NCBI GenBank assembly: GCA_022563135.1
Contig: JADFNZ010000047.1
Location: 1 to 11,495 of the forward strand
From: Chloroflexota bacterium
GTDB lineage: Bacteria > Chloroflexota > Dehalococcoidia > DSTF01 > RBG-16-68-14
DNA: 11,495 nucleotides
Direction of reading: 5' to 3'
Positions 6,024-11,495 of this stretch are shown one piece after another. Numbering within the stretch: position 1 is the first letter of the stretch; each line of letters begins with the position of its first letter. The notes under the pieces are model-generated. The model did not search any database and was not told where the DNA came from. It saw nothing but the letters and a program-made list of their open reading frames with translations. The translations under genes and the position numbers were made by a program.

Positions 6024-6052
6024 AAGATAGCCACGGAGCGGACGACGGTCAA
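6024..6052 (-). promoter_or_regulatory. Promoter of the MBL-fold hydrolase gene
   Basis: On the minus strand TTGACC (6052-6047) and TATCTT (6029-6024) are 17 bp apart. The -35 matches consensus at five of six positions and the -10 at four of six. The predicted leader is about 30 nt to the GTG at 5988. Confidence 0.55.
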
Positions 6053-6093
6053 CGATTAGGGGTCGAACGACGAGGAAATCCGCTCCCGCCCCT

Positions 6094-6122
6094 TTGACAG
6101 CCTCGACCCGCGCCATTATGAT
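6094..6122 (+). promoter_or_regulatory. Near-consensus promoter of the CBS-protein operon
   Basis: TTGACA (6094-6099), a 17-bp spacer and TATGAT (6117-6122) make this the closest sigma-70-type match in the window. It would start transcription near 6129, about 47 nt upstream of the TTG at 6176, and is divergent from the MBL promoter in a gap of roughly 190 bp. Confidence 0.75.
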
Positions 6123-6141
6123 CGGGTTGGTCTCAGCCGGA

Positions 6142-6165
6142 GGCCGGCCAAGCGCGCCGGCCGGC
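6142..6165 (+). other. GC-rich stem-loop in the 5' leader of the CBS-protein gene
   Basis: GGCCGGC (6142-6148) can pair perfectly with GCCGGCC (6156-6162), or GCCGGCC (6143-6149) with GGCCGGC (6159-6165). The stem overlaps or adjoins a GGAGG at 6139-6143 and ends about ten bases before the TTG start. It may mask the ribosome binding site or bring it closer to the start codon. Confidence 0.5.
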
Positions 6166-6175
6166 GAGCCGAGAG

Positions 6176-7525
6176 TTGATCGAAGCGATACCGATTTCAT
6201 CCTCGCTGACCTTCCCTCTCCTGCAAGTGGGCGTTGCTGAGAGCGGCCTCAGCGTCCCGTGGAGCCTGGTGCTGCTCGTCACCAGCGTGTTTGGATACGC
6301 GCTGGTAAACGCCGTGGAGATCGCGATCATTGGCGCGAACCAGATCCGCACGCGCCACCTGGCGGAGGAAGGGAACAAGAGCGCGCAGGCGCTGGAGCGT
6401 CTCCGCGCACGCGACGACCGCTTCTTCGCGGCGATCGTCCTGCTCCAGAACCTCTTTGTCGTCGTCGCTTCCACCATGGCCGGGCTGCTCGCGGTCGATC
6501 TCGCGGGCGGCTGGGGGCTGCTCGCGGCGACGGCGATCGTGACCGCCGGCATCGCCCTCTTCGGCGAGGTGACGCCGAAGGTGCTCGCCGTGCATGCCGC
6601 GGACCGCCTCTCACTCGTCGTCGCGCGGCCGGCGGAGCTGCTCACCATCGTCATGCGCCCCATCGTGATTGCGTTCGCCGCCGGGCCAAACTACCTCGCC
6701 CGGCGCATCTTCGGCGAGCGACCGGAGGGGCCCTCAGTGACGGAAGCGGAGCTGCGGATGCTGATCGATATGGGCGCCGAGGCAGGAACGGTGGCGGAGG
6801 GGGAGGCCGAGCTGATCGAGCGCGTCTTCCGCTTCCACGACCGGCGGGTGAACGAAGTGATGGTGCCCCGTACCGAGGTCGTCTGGCTCGAGGCCGGCAC
6901 CCGGACGAGCGACTTCTACAAGGTGTTCGAGAATACGCCGCACTCCCGCTTCCCGGTCTTTCGCGAGACGTTCGATACGGTCGCCGGCATCGTCAACATC
7001 AAGGACGTCCTCCGCGCCGTCGCTCTTGGCCGCGCGACGGGAGAGACGCCGGTCGACGAGGTGATGCGGCCGGCCTACTTCGTGCCGGAGACCAAGCTCA
7101 TCGCCGAGCTGTTCTTGGAGATGCAGGAGCGGCGGCGCCACATGGCGGTCATCGTGGACGAGTACGGTGGCACGGCGGGCATCGTGACGCTCGAGATGCT
7201 GCTCGAGGAGATGGTGGGGAGCGTTGCGGACGAGCTCGCCCCGCACGACCGCGAGTACCAGAAGATCGACGAGCGGACGATCCGCGTCGACGGTAGCATG
7301 AGCGTCCATGAGGCGCGCGAGGAGCTGGACCTGTCGATCCCGGAAGGGGACTACGAGACGATGGCCGGGTACGTCCTCGAAATGCTCGGCCACATTCCTC
7401 GCCCAGGCGAGGCTTTACAGGGCGACGGCTTTCGCATCGTCGTCGCCGACGTTAAGAACCGCAAGATCGAGCGAATCGTCGTCACCCGGCTGCCCGCGAC
7501 GGCGACAGACGAGGCGGATTCATGA
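6176..7525 (+). CDS. CNNM/CBS-domain membrane protein (CorC/HlyC-like, 'hemolysin family')
   Basis: This is a 449-aa inner-membrane protein. An N-terminal DUF21/CNNM membrane domain spans roughly residues 28-180, with hydrophobic segments near 28-52, 84-106, 112-130 and 146-170 and the conserved GEVTPKVLA (130-138). A CBS pair follows at about 225-345, including VMVPRTEV (228-235) and [24 protein letters not shown] (325-348). A CorC_HlyC domain at about 360-437 carries [22 protein letters not shown] (391-412). Relatives are linked to Mg2+ or Co2+ efflux or homeostasis; a haemolysin role is only historical. The TTG start at 6176 is uncertain, since the nearest GGAGG is 33 bases away across a hairpin; GTG at 6227 is an alternative. 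The stop overlaps the DUF2344 start as ATGA, which implies translational coupling. Confidence 0.9.
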   Translation: MIEAIPISSSLTFPLLQVGVAESGLSVPWSLVLLVTSVFGYALVNAVEIAIIGANQIRTRHLAEEGNKSAQALERLRARDDRFFAAIVLLQNLFVVVASTMAGLLAVDLAGGWGLLAATAIVTAGIALFGEVTPKVLAVHAADRLSLVVARPAELLTIVMRPIVIAFAAGPNYLARRIFGERPEGPSVTEAELRMLIDMGAEAGTVAEGEAELIERVFRFHDRRVNEVMVPRTEVVWLEAGTRTSDFYKVFENTPHSRFPVFRETFDTVAGIVNIKDVLRAVALGRATGETPVDEVMRPAYFVPETKLIAELFLEMQERRRHMAVIVDEYGGTAGIVTLEMLLEEMVGSVADELAPHDREYQKIDERTIRVDGSMSVHEAREELDLSIPEGDYETMAGYVLEMLGHIPRPGEALQGDGFRIVVADVKNRKIERIVVTRLPATATDEADS

Positions 7526-8247
7526 CCGAAACCGCGCCCGCCCCGACGCGATCGGAGAAGGCGCAGCGGCTACGGCTGCTCTTCGGTCGCGGGCCGGAGG
7601 CGGCGGAGATCGGCCACCTGGACATGGCGCGCTGCTGGGAGCGCGCCTTTCGCGAGGCCGGCATCGCTGTCTCCTACTCGCAGGGCAGCCGGCCCCAGGC
7701 GCGGATCGCCCTCGCGGCCGGCCTCGCGGCCGGCGTCACCAGCGACGGTGAGCTGCTGGACGTGGTCCTCGCCGAGCGCACGCCGCCCCGGGAGATCGTC
7801 GATCGGCTGACGCCCCACCTGCCGCCGGGAGTGACAGCGGCCGAGGCGTGGGAGGTAGGGATGGGCACGCCATCGCTTCCCGCCACCATGCGCTGGGCCG
7901 ACTACGACGTGCAGATCGACGGTGTCACCGGAGACGGCGCGGCGAACGTAATCACCTCGTTCCTCGCTCGTGAGAGCTTCCCCTGGGAGGACACGCGTGG
8001 CGAAAAAGTGCGCCACTACGACCTACGAGCGATGATCCGCGAGCTACGCGTCGCCGCCTCCGACGGCCGCTGCGTGCGCCTGGCGATGCGCCTGCGCTGC
8101 GACGCCGGCGGCGTGGGGCGGCCCGAACAGGTCGTGAAGGCGCTCGGCCTGCCGGAGCCACGGCACATCCACCGGCGACGGCTGATCCTGGCAGAGTCCT
8201 CGCCCGCGCACGAAGCCTGGCGTCGCAGAGGGAGGTACATCGGCTAG
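7522..8247 (+). CDS. DUF2344 protein (TIGR03936-type, radical-SAM-linked)
   Basis: This is a 241-aa soluble protein of the family annotated as radical-SAM-linked protein. The conserved N-terminal half is clear: LRLLFGRG, IGHLDMARCWERAFREAGI (30-48), YSQGSRPQARI (52-62) and LAAGVTSDGELLD (68-80), then LPPGVTAAEAWEV. The C-terminal part (SDGRCVRLAMRL..., GRPEQVVKALGL) fits too. In many genomes this protein is encoded next to, or fused with, a B12-binding radical SAM protein. That partner is not in this window; the neighbours are a CBS membrane protein (ATGA overlap) and a histidine phosphatase (next base). The molecular role of the family is unknown to me, although its companion is often placed near ribosome or RNase genes. 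The family call is fairly firm; function is open. Confidence 0.85.
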   Translation: MTETAPAPTRSEKAQRLRLLFGRGPEAAEIGHLDMARCWERAFREAGIAVSYSQGSRPQARIALAAGLAAGVTSDGELLDVVLAERTPPREIVDRLTPHLPPGVTAAEAWEVGMGTPSLPATMRWADYDVQIDGVTGDGAANVITSFLARESFPWEDTRGEKVRHYDLRAMIRELRVAASDGRCVRLAMRLRCDAGGVGRPEQVVKALGLPEPRHIHRRRLILAESSPAHEAWRRRGRYIG

Positions 8248-8877
8248 GTGCGACTACTGCTCATCCGCCACGGCGAGACGCCGTACAACGCGCAGCAGCT
8301 CACCCTCGGCCGCGAGGATGTGCCGCTGACGGAGCGGGGCCGGCGGCAGGCTGAGGCGCTCGCCGCGGCGCTCGCCAGCGCCGGGTCGCGGCGCATCAAC
8401 GCCGTCTACGCGAGCCCGCTCCGGCGCGCCATCGACACCGCCACGCCCATCGCAGAGGCGCTCGGCCTCCCCGTGCAGGTCGAAGACGGCCTCATCGAGA
8501 TGGACGTTGGAGAGCTGGACGGGCAACCCTTCGAGAAGGTGCGGGAGCGCTATCCGGACTTCCTTCGCCTCTGGTTTTCCAACCAACTCGGCGAGGCCGT
8601 GATGCCCGGCGGAGAGTGCCTACGCGACGTGCAGGAACGCGCCTGGTCAAGCGTCGCCGGGTTCCGCGAGCGCCACGCCGACGAGACGGTCGCCGCCGTC
8701 AGCCATAACTTCGTCATCCTCACGCTGCTCTGCCGTTTTCTCGACTTGCCACTATCGGGGTTCCGCACCCTCAAACACGACCTGGCGGCCGTCTCCACAG
8801 TGGATCTGACGGAGCGCCGGACCACCGTCCGCTCCCTGAACGACCGTTGCCACCTATCCGGCATCGGGCCCTCTTGA
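8248..8877 (+). CDS. Histidine phosphatase superfamily protein (phosphoglycerate mutase-like)
   Basis: This is a 209-aa cytosolic phosphatase. LLLIRHGETPYN (3-14) carries the RHG motif with the nucleophile H8. YASPLRRAIDTA (54-65) supplies the usual second arginine. GLIEMDVGELDG (81-92) has the probable acid E84, and AVSHNF (150-155) the second histidine H153. This is the phosphatase/cofactor-independent-transfer side of the superfamily; the substrate (sugar phosphate, alpha-ribazole phosphate or another) cannot be assigned. The GTG start directly follows the TAG of the DUF2344 gene with no spacer. A GGAGG at 8231-8235 inside that gene is 12 bases away and probably serves as its ribosome binding site. 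It is the last gene of the CBS-DUF2344 operon. No terminator is seen in the 103-bp gap that follows. Confidence 0.9.
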   Translation: MRLLLIRHGETPYNAQQLTLGREDVPLTERGRRQAEALAAALASAGSRRINAVYASPLRRAIDTATPIAEALGLPVQVEDGLIEMDVGELDGQPFEKVRERYPDFLRLWFSNQLGEAVMPGGECLRDVQERAWSSVAGFRERHADETVAAVSHNFVILTLLCRFLDLPLSGFRTLKHDLAAVSTVDLTERRTTVRSLNDRCHLSGIGPS

Positions 8878-8912
8878 GCACGCCACTCCGGCCCCGCCGA
8901 CGACGCCCGCGC

Positions 8913-8942
8913 TTGCCGTTCCAGCGCCGCTTGTGCTAGCGT
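8913..8942 (+). promoter_or_regulatory. Promoter of the FtsB-like/tilS operon
   Basis: TTGCCG (8913-8918) and TAGCGT (8937-8942) are 18 bp apart, with TGC directly before the -10. The nine bases TGCTAGCGT are identical to the -10 region of the kinase-block promoter at 3621-3629. The predicted leader to the GTG at 8981 is about 32 nt. Confidence 0.5.
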
Positions 8943-8980
8943 AGGCTAACCCTGGTGGTGGGTCGGGCTGGAGGTGTGCA

Positions 8981-9340
8981 GTGGGCAAACTGCCCCGCCT
9001 GTCCCTGACCCGGGTCGTCATCGCGCTCGCCGTCGTCGCCGTCGGCTACTTTGTCTTCTCTGTAATCGGTGACGCGCTCCTCTCCCGCCAGCTCGAGAGA
9101 GACGAGCAGCAGCTGCAGCTTGAGATCGCCGAGCTGCGGCGGGACCAGCGCGAACTCGAAGCGATCCGCTCGTACCTGGAGACCGACGAGTACATCGAAG
9201 GCGTCGCCCGCCACATCCTCGGCCTGGTACGGCCCGGTGAGACGCTGATCGTCGTCTCGACGAGCGCGACTCCCACCCCACTGCCGGACGGCGCGCCCGC
9301 CGACGACCGCCCCTGGTGGGAGATCCTCTACGGGCCGTAG
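8981..9340 (+). CDS. Septum formation initiator family protein (FtsB/DivIC-like)
   Basis: This is a 119-aa bitopic membrane protein. A short basic N-terminus (GKLPRLSLTR) precedes one transmembrane helix (about 11-30), then a charged coiled coil (about 35-66, rich in Glu, Gln, Leu and Arg). YIEGVARHILGLVRPGE (71-87) follows, typical of the DivIC/FtsB fold after the coil. The C-terminal tail is Pro/Thr-rich and ends PWWEILYGP, an ending I associate with Chloroflexota members. The family bridges cytosolic and periplasmic-side divisome proteins (FtsL/FtsQ or DivIB partners). Start is GTG at 8981, with GGAGGT five bases upstream. tilS follows after 54 bp; an FtsB/DivIC-then-tilS order is also common in Gram-positive bacteria, which supports the call. 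Confidence 0.85.
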   Translation: MGKLPRLSLTRVVIALAVVAVGYFVFSVIGDALLSRQLERDEQQLQLEIAELRRDQRELEAIRSYLETDEYIEGVARHILGLVRPGETLIVVSTSATPTPLPDGAPADDRPWWEILYGP

Positions 9341-9364
9341 TAGAATCTCCTGTGGAGGTGGCGT

Positions 9365-9383
9365 GGCCACGGCTCTCGTGGCC
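9365..9383 (+). other. Stem-loop between the FtsB-like gene and tilS
   Basis: GGCCACG (9365-9371) and CGTGGCC (9377-9383) form a perfect 7-bp stem with loop GCTCT. No T-run follows, so it is unlikely to be a terminator. A good Shine-Dalgarno, GGAGGTGG (9354-9361), lies just before it and the tilS ATG 11 bases after it, so the hairpin fills the spacer of the translation initiation region. Confidence 0.55.
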
Positions 9384-9394
9384 GGCCCAGCGAC

Positions 9395-10861
9395 ATGCCC
9401 AAGCAGTCGAACGCGAAGGTCTCCGGTGCGCCCCCACGAGCGATTCTGGCGCGGGTGCGGCGCTTCATCAAGGAGCGTAAGCTCTGGGATGCGGGCGAAC
9501 GCGTGCTCGTCGCCGTCTCCGGCGGCCCGGACTCCACCTGCCTGATCCTGACGCTGGCCGCGCTGCGACGCTCGCTCAAGTTCGAGCTTCACGCCGCCTA
9601 CTTCGACCACCGCCTGCGGGGCACCCGAGCAGCCGCGCGCGAGGAGCGGGCGGTCCGCGCCATAGCGGAAGCGCTTCACGTGCCGCTCACCTGCGGCGGC
9701 GGTGACGTGCGCGCGTTCGCGAAGAGCGAACATCGCTCGCTCGAGGAGGCCGCCCGCGAGCTGCGCTACCGCTTCCTTGCCAAGACCGCGCGCGCGCATG
9801 GCTGCGCCGCCGTCGCCGTTGGGCACACGCAGGACGATCAGGCCGAGACCGTGCTGCTCCACATCGTGCGCGGCAGCGGCCTGCGCGGGCTCGCCGGCAT
9901 GGCGCCCTCAGCCCGCTGGCCTCTCGCTCACCGCGCTGCCGCACCCCGCCTTGTGCGACCGCTCCTGCCTCTCTCCCGCGAGGAGACGGAGTCCTGCTGC
10001 CGGGAGGCCGGCGTCAGGCCGCTCCGTGATCCGGCGAACCGCTCGCCGGCGCACCTACGCAATCGCATCCGGCGAGAGCTCCGGCCGCTCCTCCGTCGCT
10101 ACAACCCGCGCATCGATGAGGCGCTCTCGCGGCTTGGCGAAGCCGCCGCCGCCGACATCGAACTGCTCGAGCGGCTCGCGGCGGAGGCGCTCGTCGTGCA
10201 GGAGGCGCAGCGCGCTGGAACAGTGCGCCTTCGCCGCCGGCTGCTCGCGGGCCAGCCCGAGGCGCTCCAGCGCCACGCCGTGCGGCTCGCTGTCGCCCGG
10301 CTCGTCGGCGACACCCGCGGCCTGAGCGAGCGCCACGTGCGCGCGGTTTTGCGCGCCAACACCGGCCCTACCGGCGCCGAGCTCCAACTCCCACGCAGCA
10401 TCCACGCCAAGGTTGGCCGGCTCTGGCTCACACTCTCTACCTCTCGCCAAAGCGACCCGCCGGCGCTGCCGGACGGCGACGTCTGCCTCCCCGTGCCCGG
10501 ATCCGCTCGCATCGGCCCGTGGCGCATCACAGCGGCGCGCCCGCGACGCAGGCCGCGAGAGCTCCGCACGAGCGACGCTACCATCGTATTCCTGGACGCC
10601 GACGCCTGTGGCAAACCGCTCCTGCTGCGCCGCCGCCGCCCCGGCGACCGCTTCCAGCCGCTCGGCCTCGCCCGTCCGAAGAAGCTTCAGGACTTCTTCG
10701 TAGACGCGCACGTCCCCCGCGCGGAGCGCGACGCCACGCCCCTGGCGCTGGGGAAACAGGGCATCGCCTGGATCGTCGGCCAGCGGCCGGCGGAGTGGGC
10801 GAAGGTGACCGGCAGGACACGACGCATCGTACGCCTCACCGCCACCAGGGGCCGCGCTTGA
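9395..10861 (+). CDS. tilS: tRNA(Ile)-lysidine synthetase
   Basis: This enzyme attaches lysine to C34 of the CAU-anticodon tRNA-Ile in an ATP-dependent reaction, switching it to AUA decoding; it is essential in most bacteria. At 488 aa it is full length or slightly long. The N-type PP-loop domain shows VAVSGGPDSTCL (39-50, motif SGGPDS), AAYFDHRLRG, VGHTQDDQAETVLLHIVRGSGLRGLAGM (142-169), and RDPANRSPAHLRNRIRREL for the substrate-binding region. The C-terminal TilS domain is present, with LLLRRRRPGDRFQPLG, RPKKLQDFFVDAHVPRAERDATPL and IAWIVGQRPAEWAKVT. The ATG at 9395 is the only plausible start in frame; a stop lies at 9341. The only good Shine-Dalgarno is about 34 bases away across a hairpin. 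It follows an FtsB-like gene, and an rRNA operon comes next. Its stop codon lies inside the -35 box of the first rRNA promoter. Confidence 0.96.
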   Translation: MPKQSNAKVSGAPPRAILARVRRFIKERKLWDAGERVLVAVSGGPDSTCLILTLAALRRSLKFELHAAYFDHRLRGTRAAAREERAVRAIAEALHVPLTCGGGDVRAFAKSEHRSLEEAARELRYRFLAKTARAHGCAAVAVGHTQDDQAETVLLHIVRGSGLRGLAGMAPSARWPLAHRAAAPRLVRPLLPLSREETESCCREAGVRPLRDPANRSPAHLRNRIRRELRPLLRRYNPRIDEALSRLGEAAAADIELLERLAAEALVVQEAQRAGTVRLRRRLLAGQPEALQRHAVRLAVARLVGDTRGLSERHVRAVLRANTGPTGAELQLPRSIHAKVGRLWLTLSTSRQSDPPALPDGDVCLPVPGSARIGPWRITAARPRRRPRELRTSDATIVFLDADACGKPLLLRRRRPGDRFQPLGLARPKKLQDFFVDAHVPRAERDATPLALGKQGIAWIVGQRPAEWAKVTGRTRRIVRLTATRGRA

Positions 10862-10886
10862 CACGGAGAGAGCGCTACGCTACCGT
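10858..10886 (+). promoter_or_regulatory. Ribosomal RNA promoter P1
   Basis: TTGACA (10858-10863), a 17-bp spacer and TACCGT (10881-10886). The -35 box contains the tilS stop codon TGA (10859-10861). It is followed by a second, similar promoter 106 bp downstream, a tandem arrangement common for rRNA operons. The 252 bp between tilS and 16S contain no gene. A small hairpin (GCTTTA/TAAAGC, 10906-10921) lies between the two promoters. Confidence 0.55.
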
Positions 10887-10963
10887 ATCCACGAAGAGCG
10901 AAGAAGCTTTACAACTAAAGCGGAACGGTCTGCACCGCTCGCACCCGCGCTTGTCGCAGTGAG

Positions 10964-10992
10964 TTGACAGCGCGGGTGGTGGTGTGTAGACT
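10964..10992 (+). promoter_or_regulatory. Ribosomal RNA promoter P2
   Basis: TTGACA (10964-10969) and TAGACT (10987-10992) are 17 bp apart, giving a perfect -35 and a four-of-six -10. It lies about 120 bp upstream of the mature 16S 5' end, a normal distance for the proximal rrn promoter. The start site would fall near 10999. Confidence 0.7.
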
Positions 10993-11052
10993 TGCTCTTT
11001 GCCCCCGCCAGATGCGGGGCTCGCACCTTACCAGTTGAAGAACGGCAGGAAG

Positions 11053-11071
11053 TGTACGGGGTACCCGTACA
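11053..11071 (+). other. rRNA leader hairpin 1
   Basis: TGTACGGG (11053-11060) pairs perfectly with CCCGTACA (11064-11071) around loop GTA. It lies in the transcribed leader between promoter P2 and 16S and is followed directly by a longer hairpin. Leader structures of this kind usually assist processing or folding of the precursor. Confidence 0.65.
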
Positions 11072-11110
11072 TACACAACACATAGCCCGGTTCCCGGGTT
11101 ATGGTGTGTA
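11072..11110 (+). other. rRNA leader hairpin 2, followed by a T-run at the 16S 5' end
   Basis: The two sides, starting TACACAACACATAGCCCGG and ending TTATGGTGTGTA, pair through a CCCGG/CCGGG core (loop TTC), a G-T pair, ATAC-type pairs and a CACA-rich base, with two bulged bases on the left side: about 16 pairs. After CAA comes a run of six T (11114-11119), which overlaps the predicted mature 16S 5' end. It resembles an intrinsic terminator in outline but must be read through, so a processing stem is the simpler reading. Confidence 0.6.
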
Positions 11111-11114
11111 CAAT

Positions 11115-11495
11115 TTTTTGGAGAGTTTGATCCTGGCTCAGGACAAACGCTGGCGGCGTGCTTTATGCATGCAAGTCGCACGAGTGTCAGGGCTTCGGCT
11201 CTGACGCGAGTGGCGGACGGGTGAGTAACACGTATGTAACCTACCCGGAAGTGGGGAACAACCCCGCGAAAGCGGGGCTAATACCGCATACGGTCGGCCG
11301 GTGAGAAACCGGTTGACGAAAGCCTTCGGGCGCTTTCGGAGGGGCGTGCGGCCGATTAGCTAGTTGGTGAGGTAACGGCCCACCAAGGCAACGATCGGTA
11401 GCTGGTCTGAGAGGACGGCCAGCCACACGGGGACTGAGACACGGCCCCGACTCCTACGGGAGGCAGCAGCAAGGAATCTTGCGCAATGGGCGAAA
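11115..11495 (+). rRNA. rrs: 16S ribosomal RNA, 5' part (cut by right edge)
   Basis: The universal sites are plain: AGAGTTTGATCCTGGCTCAG begins at 11122 (E. coli position 8), GGCGGACGGGTGAGTAACACG near 11211, and ACTCCTACGGGAGGCAGC near 11450. The 5' end is placed at about 11115 by counting back from the first site. About 380 nt, roughly a quarter of the gene, are present. The V1 hairpin (GTCAGGGC-TTCG-GCTCTGAC) and V2 stem (CCCCGC-GAAA-GCGGGG) fold well, so the copy looks intact. GGACAAACGCTGGCGGCGTGC followed by TTTATGCATGCAAGTCG, and GCAAGGAATCTTGCGCAATG after the 338 site, look Chloroflexota-like by memory. Confidence 0.98.

Noticed and set aside
9363..9545. 60-codon reading frame starting at GTG 9363, with a good Shine-Dalgarno
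   Set aside because: It lies out of frame across the start of tilS, and its Arg/Ser/Pro-rich product is typical of shadow translation of GC-rich DNA. A short leader peptide cannot be excluded but has no positive support.
10993..11001. boxA-like TGCTCTTTG antitermination site
   Set aside because: It resembles boxA (TGCTCTTTAAC), but it lies directly after the P2 -10 box and overlaps the predicted start site, so it would not be fully transcribed from P2. It could matter only for P1 transcripts.
10992..11204. Reading frames across the rRNA leader and the start of 16S, both strands
   Set aside because: They overlap unmistakable 16S sequence and promoter/leader structure.

Overview
The window looks like the chromosome of a high-GC, free-living bacterium, most probably a Chloroflexota member (perhaps Dehalococcoidia-like). 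Three things suggest this: the 5' part of the 16S rRNA gene (unusual stretches after the 27F and 338F sites), the split glycine decarboxylase (gcvPA/gcvPB), and the kinds of TilS, DUF2344 and FtsB/DivIC-like proteins present. The class-level guess is weak, because only about 380 nt of 16S are visible.

Layout. (1) Positions 1-3514, minus strand: a glycine cleavage operon transcribed gcvT, gcvH, gcvPA, gcvPB, with gcvPB running off the left edge. Together these genes convert glycine to CO2, NH3 and methylene-tetrahydrofolate. Its two intergenic gaps carry REP-like hairpin repeats, so gcvH is flanked by oppositely oriented copies. (2) About 3601-5123, plus strand: a two-gene block near 48% GC in sampled lines, against 65-82% in the flanks. 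It encodes a P-loop nucleotide-kinase-like protein and a NUDIX protein, with its own promoter, and looks horizontally acquired. It is the only accessory-looking part of the window and the best candidate for an undescribed system. (3) 5128-5988, minus strand: a metallo-beta-lactamase-fold hydrolase with its own promoter. (4) 6094-8877, plus strand: a near-consensus promoter driving a CNNM/CBS (CorC/HlyC-like) membrane protein, a DUF2344 protein and a histidine phosphatase, tightly packed. (5) 8913-10861, plus strand: a promoter, an FtsB/DivIC-like septum protein and tRNA-Ile lysidine synthetase (tilS). (6) 10858-11495, plus strand: two tandem rRNA promoters, a structured leader and the first quarter of a 16S rRNA gene, cut by the right edge.

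Most of the window is core housekeeping. Six of the seven candidate promoters have a recognisable -35/-10 pair 17-18 bp apart; the gcvT one is weak. Several -10 boxes have the GC-rich form TAGCGT or TACCGT. No CRISPR array, tRNA, integrase, transposase or confident intrinsic terminator was seen. All functional calls come from reading motifs by eye; no database search was run.
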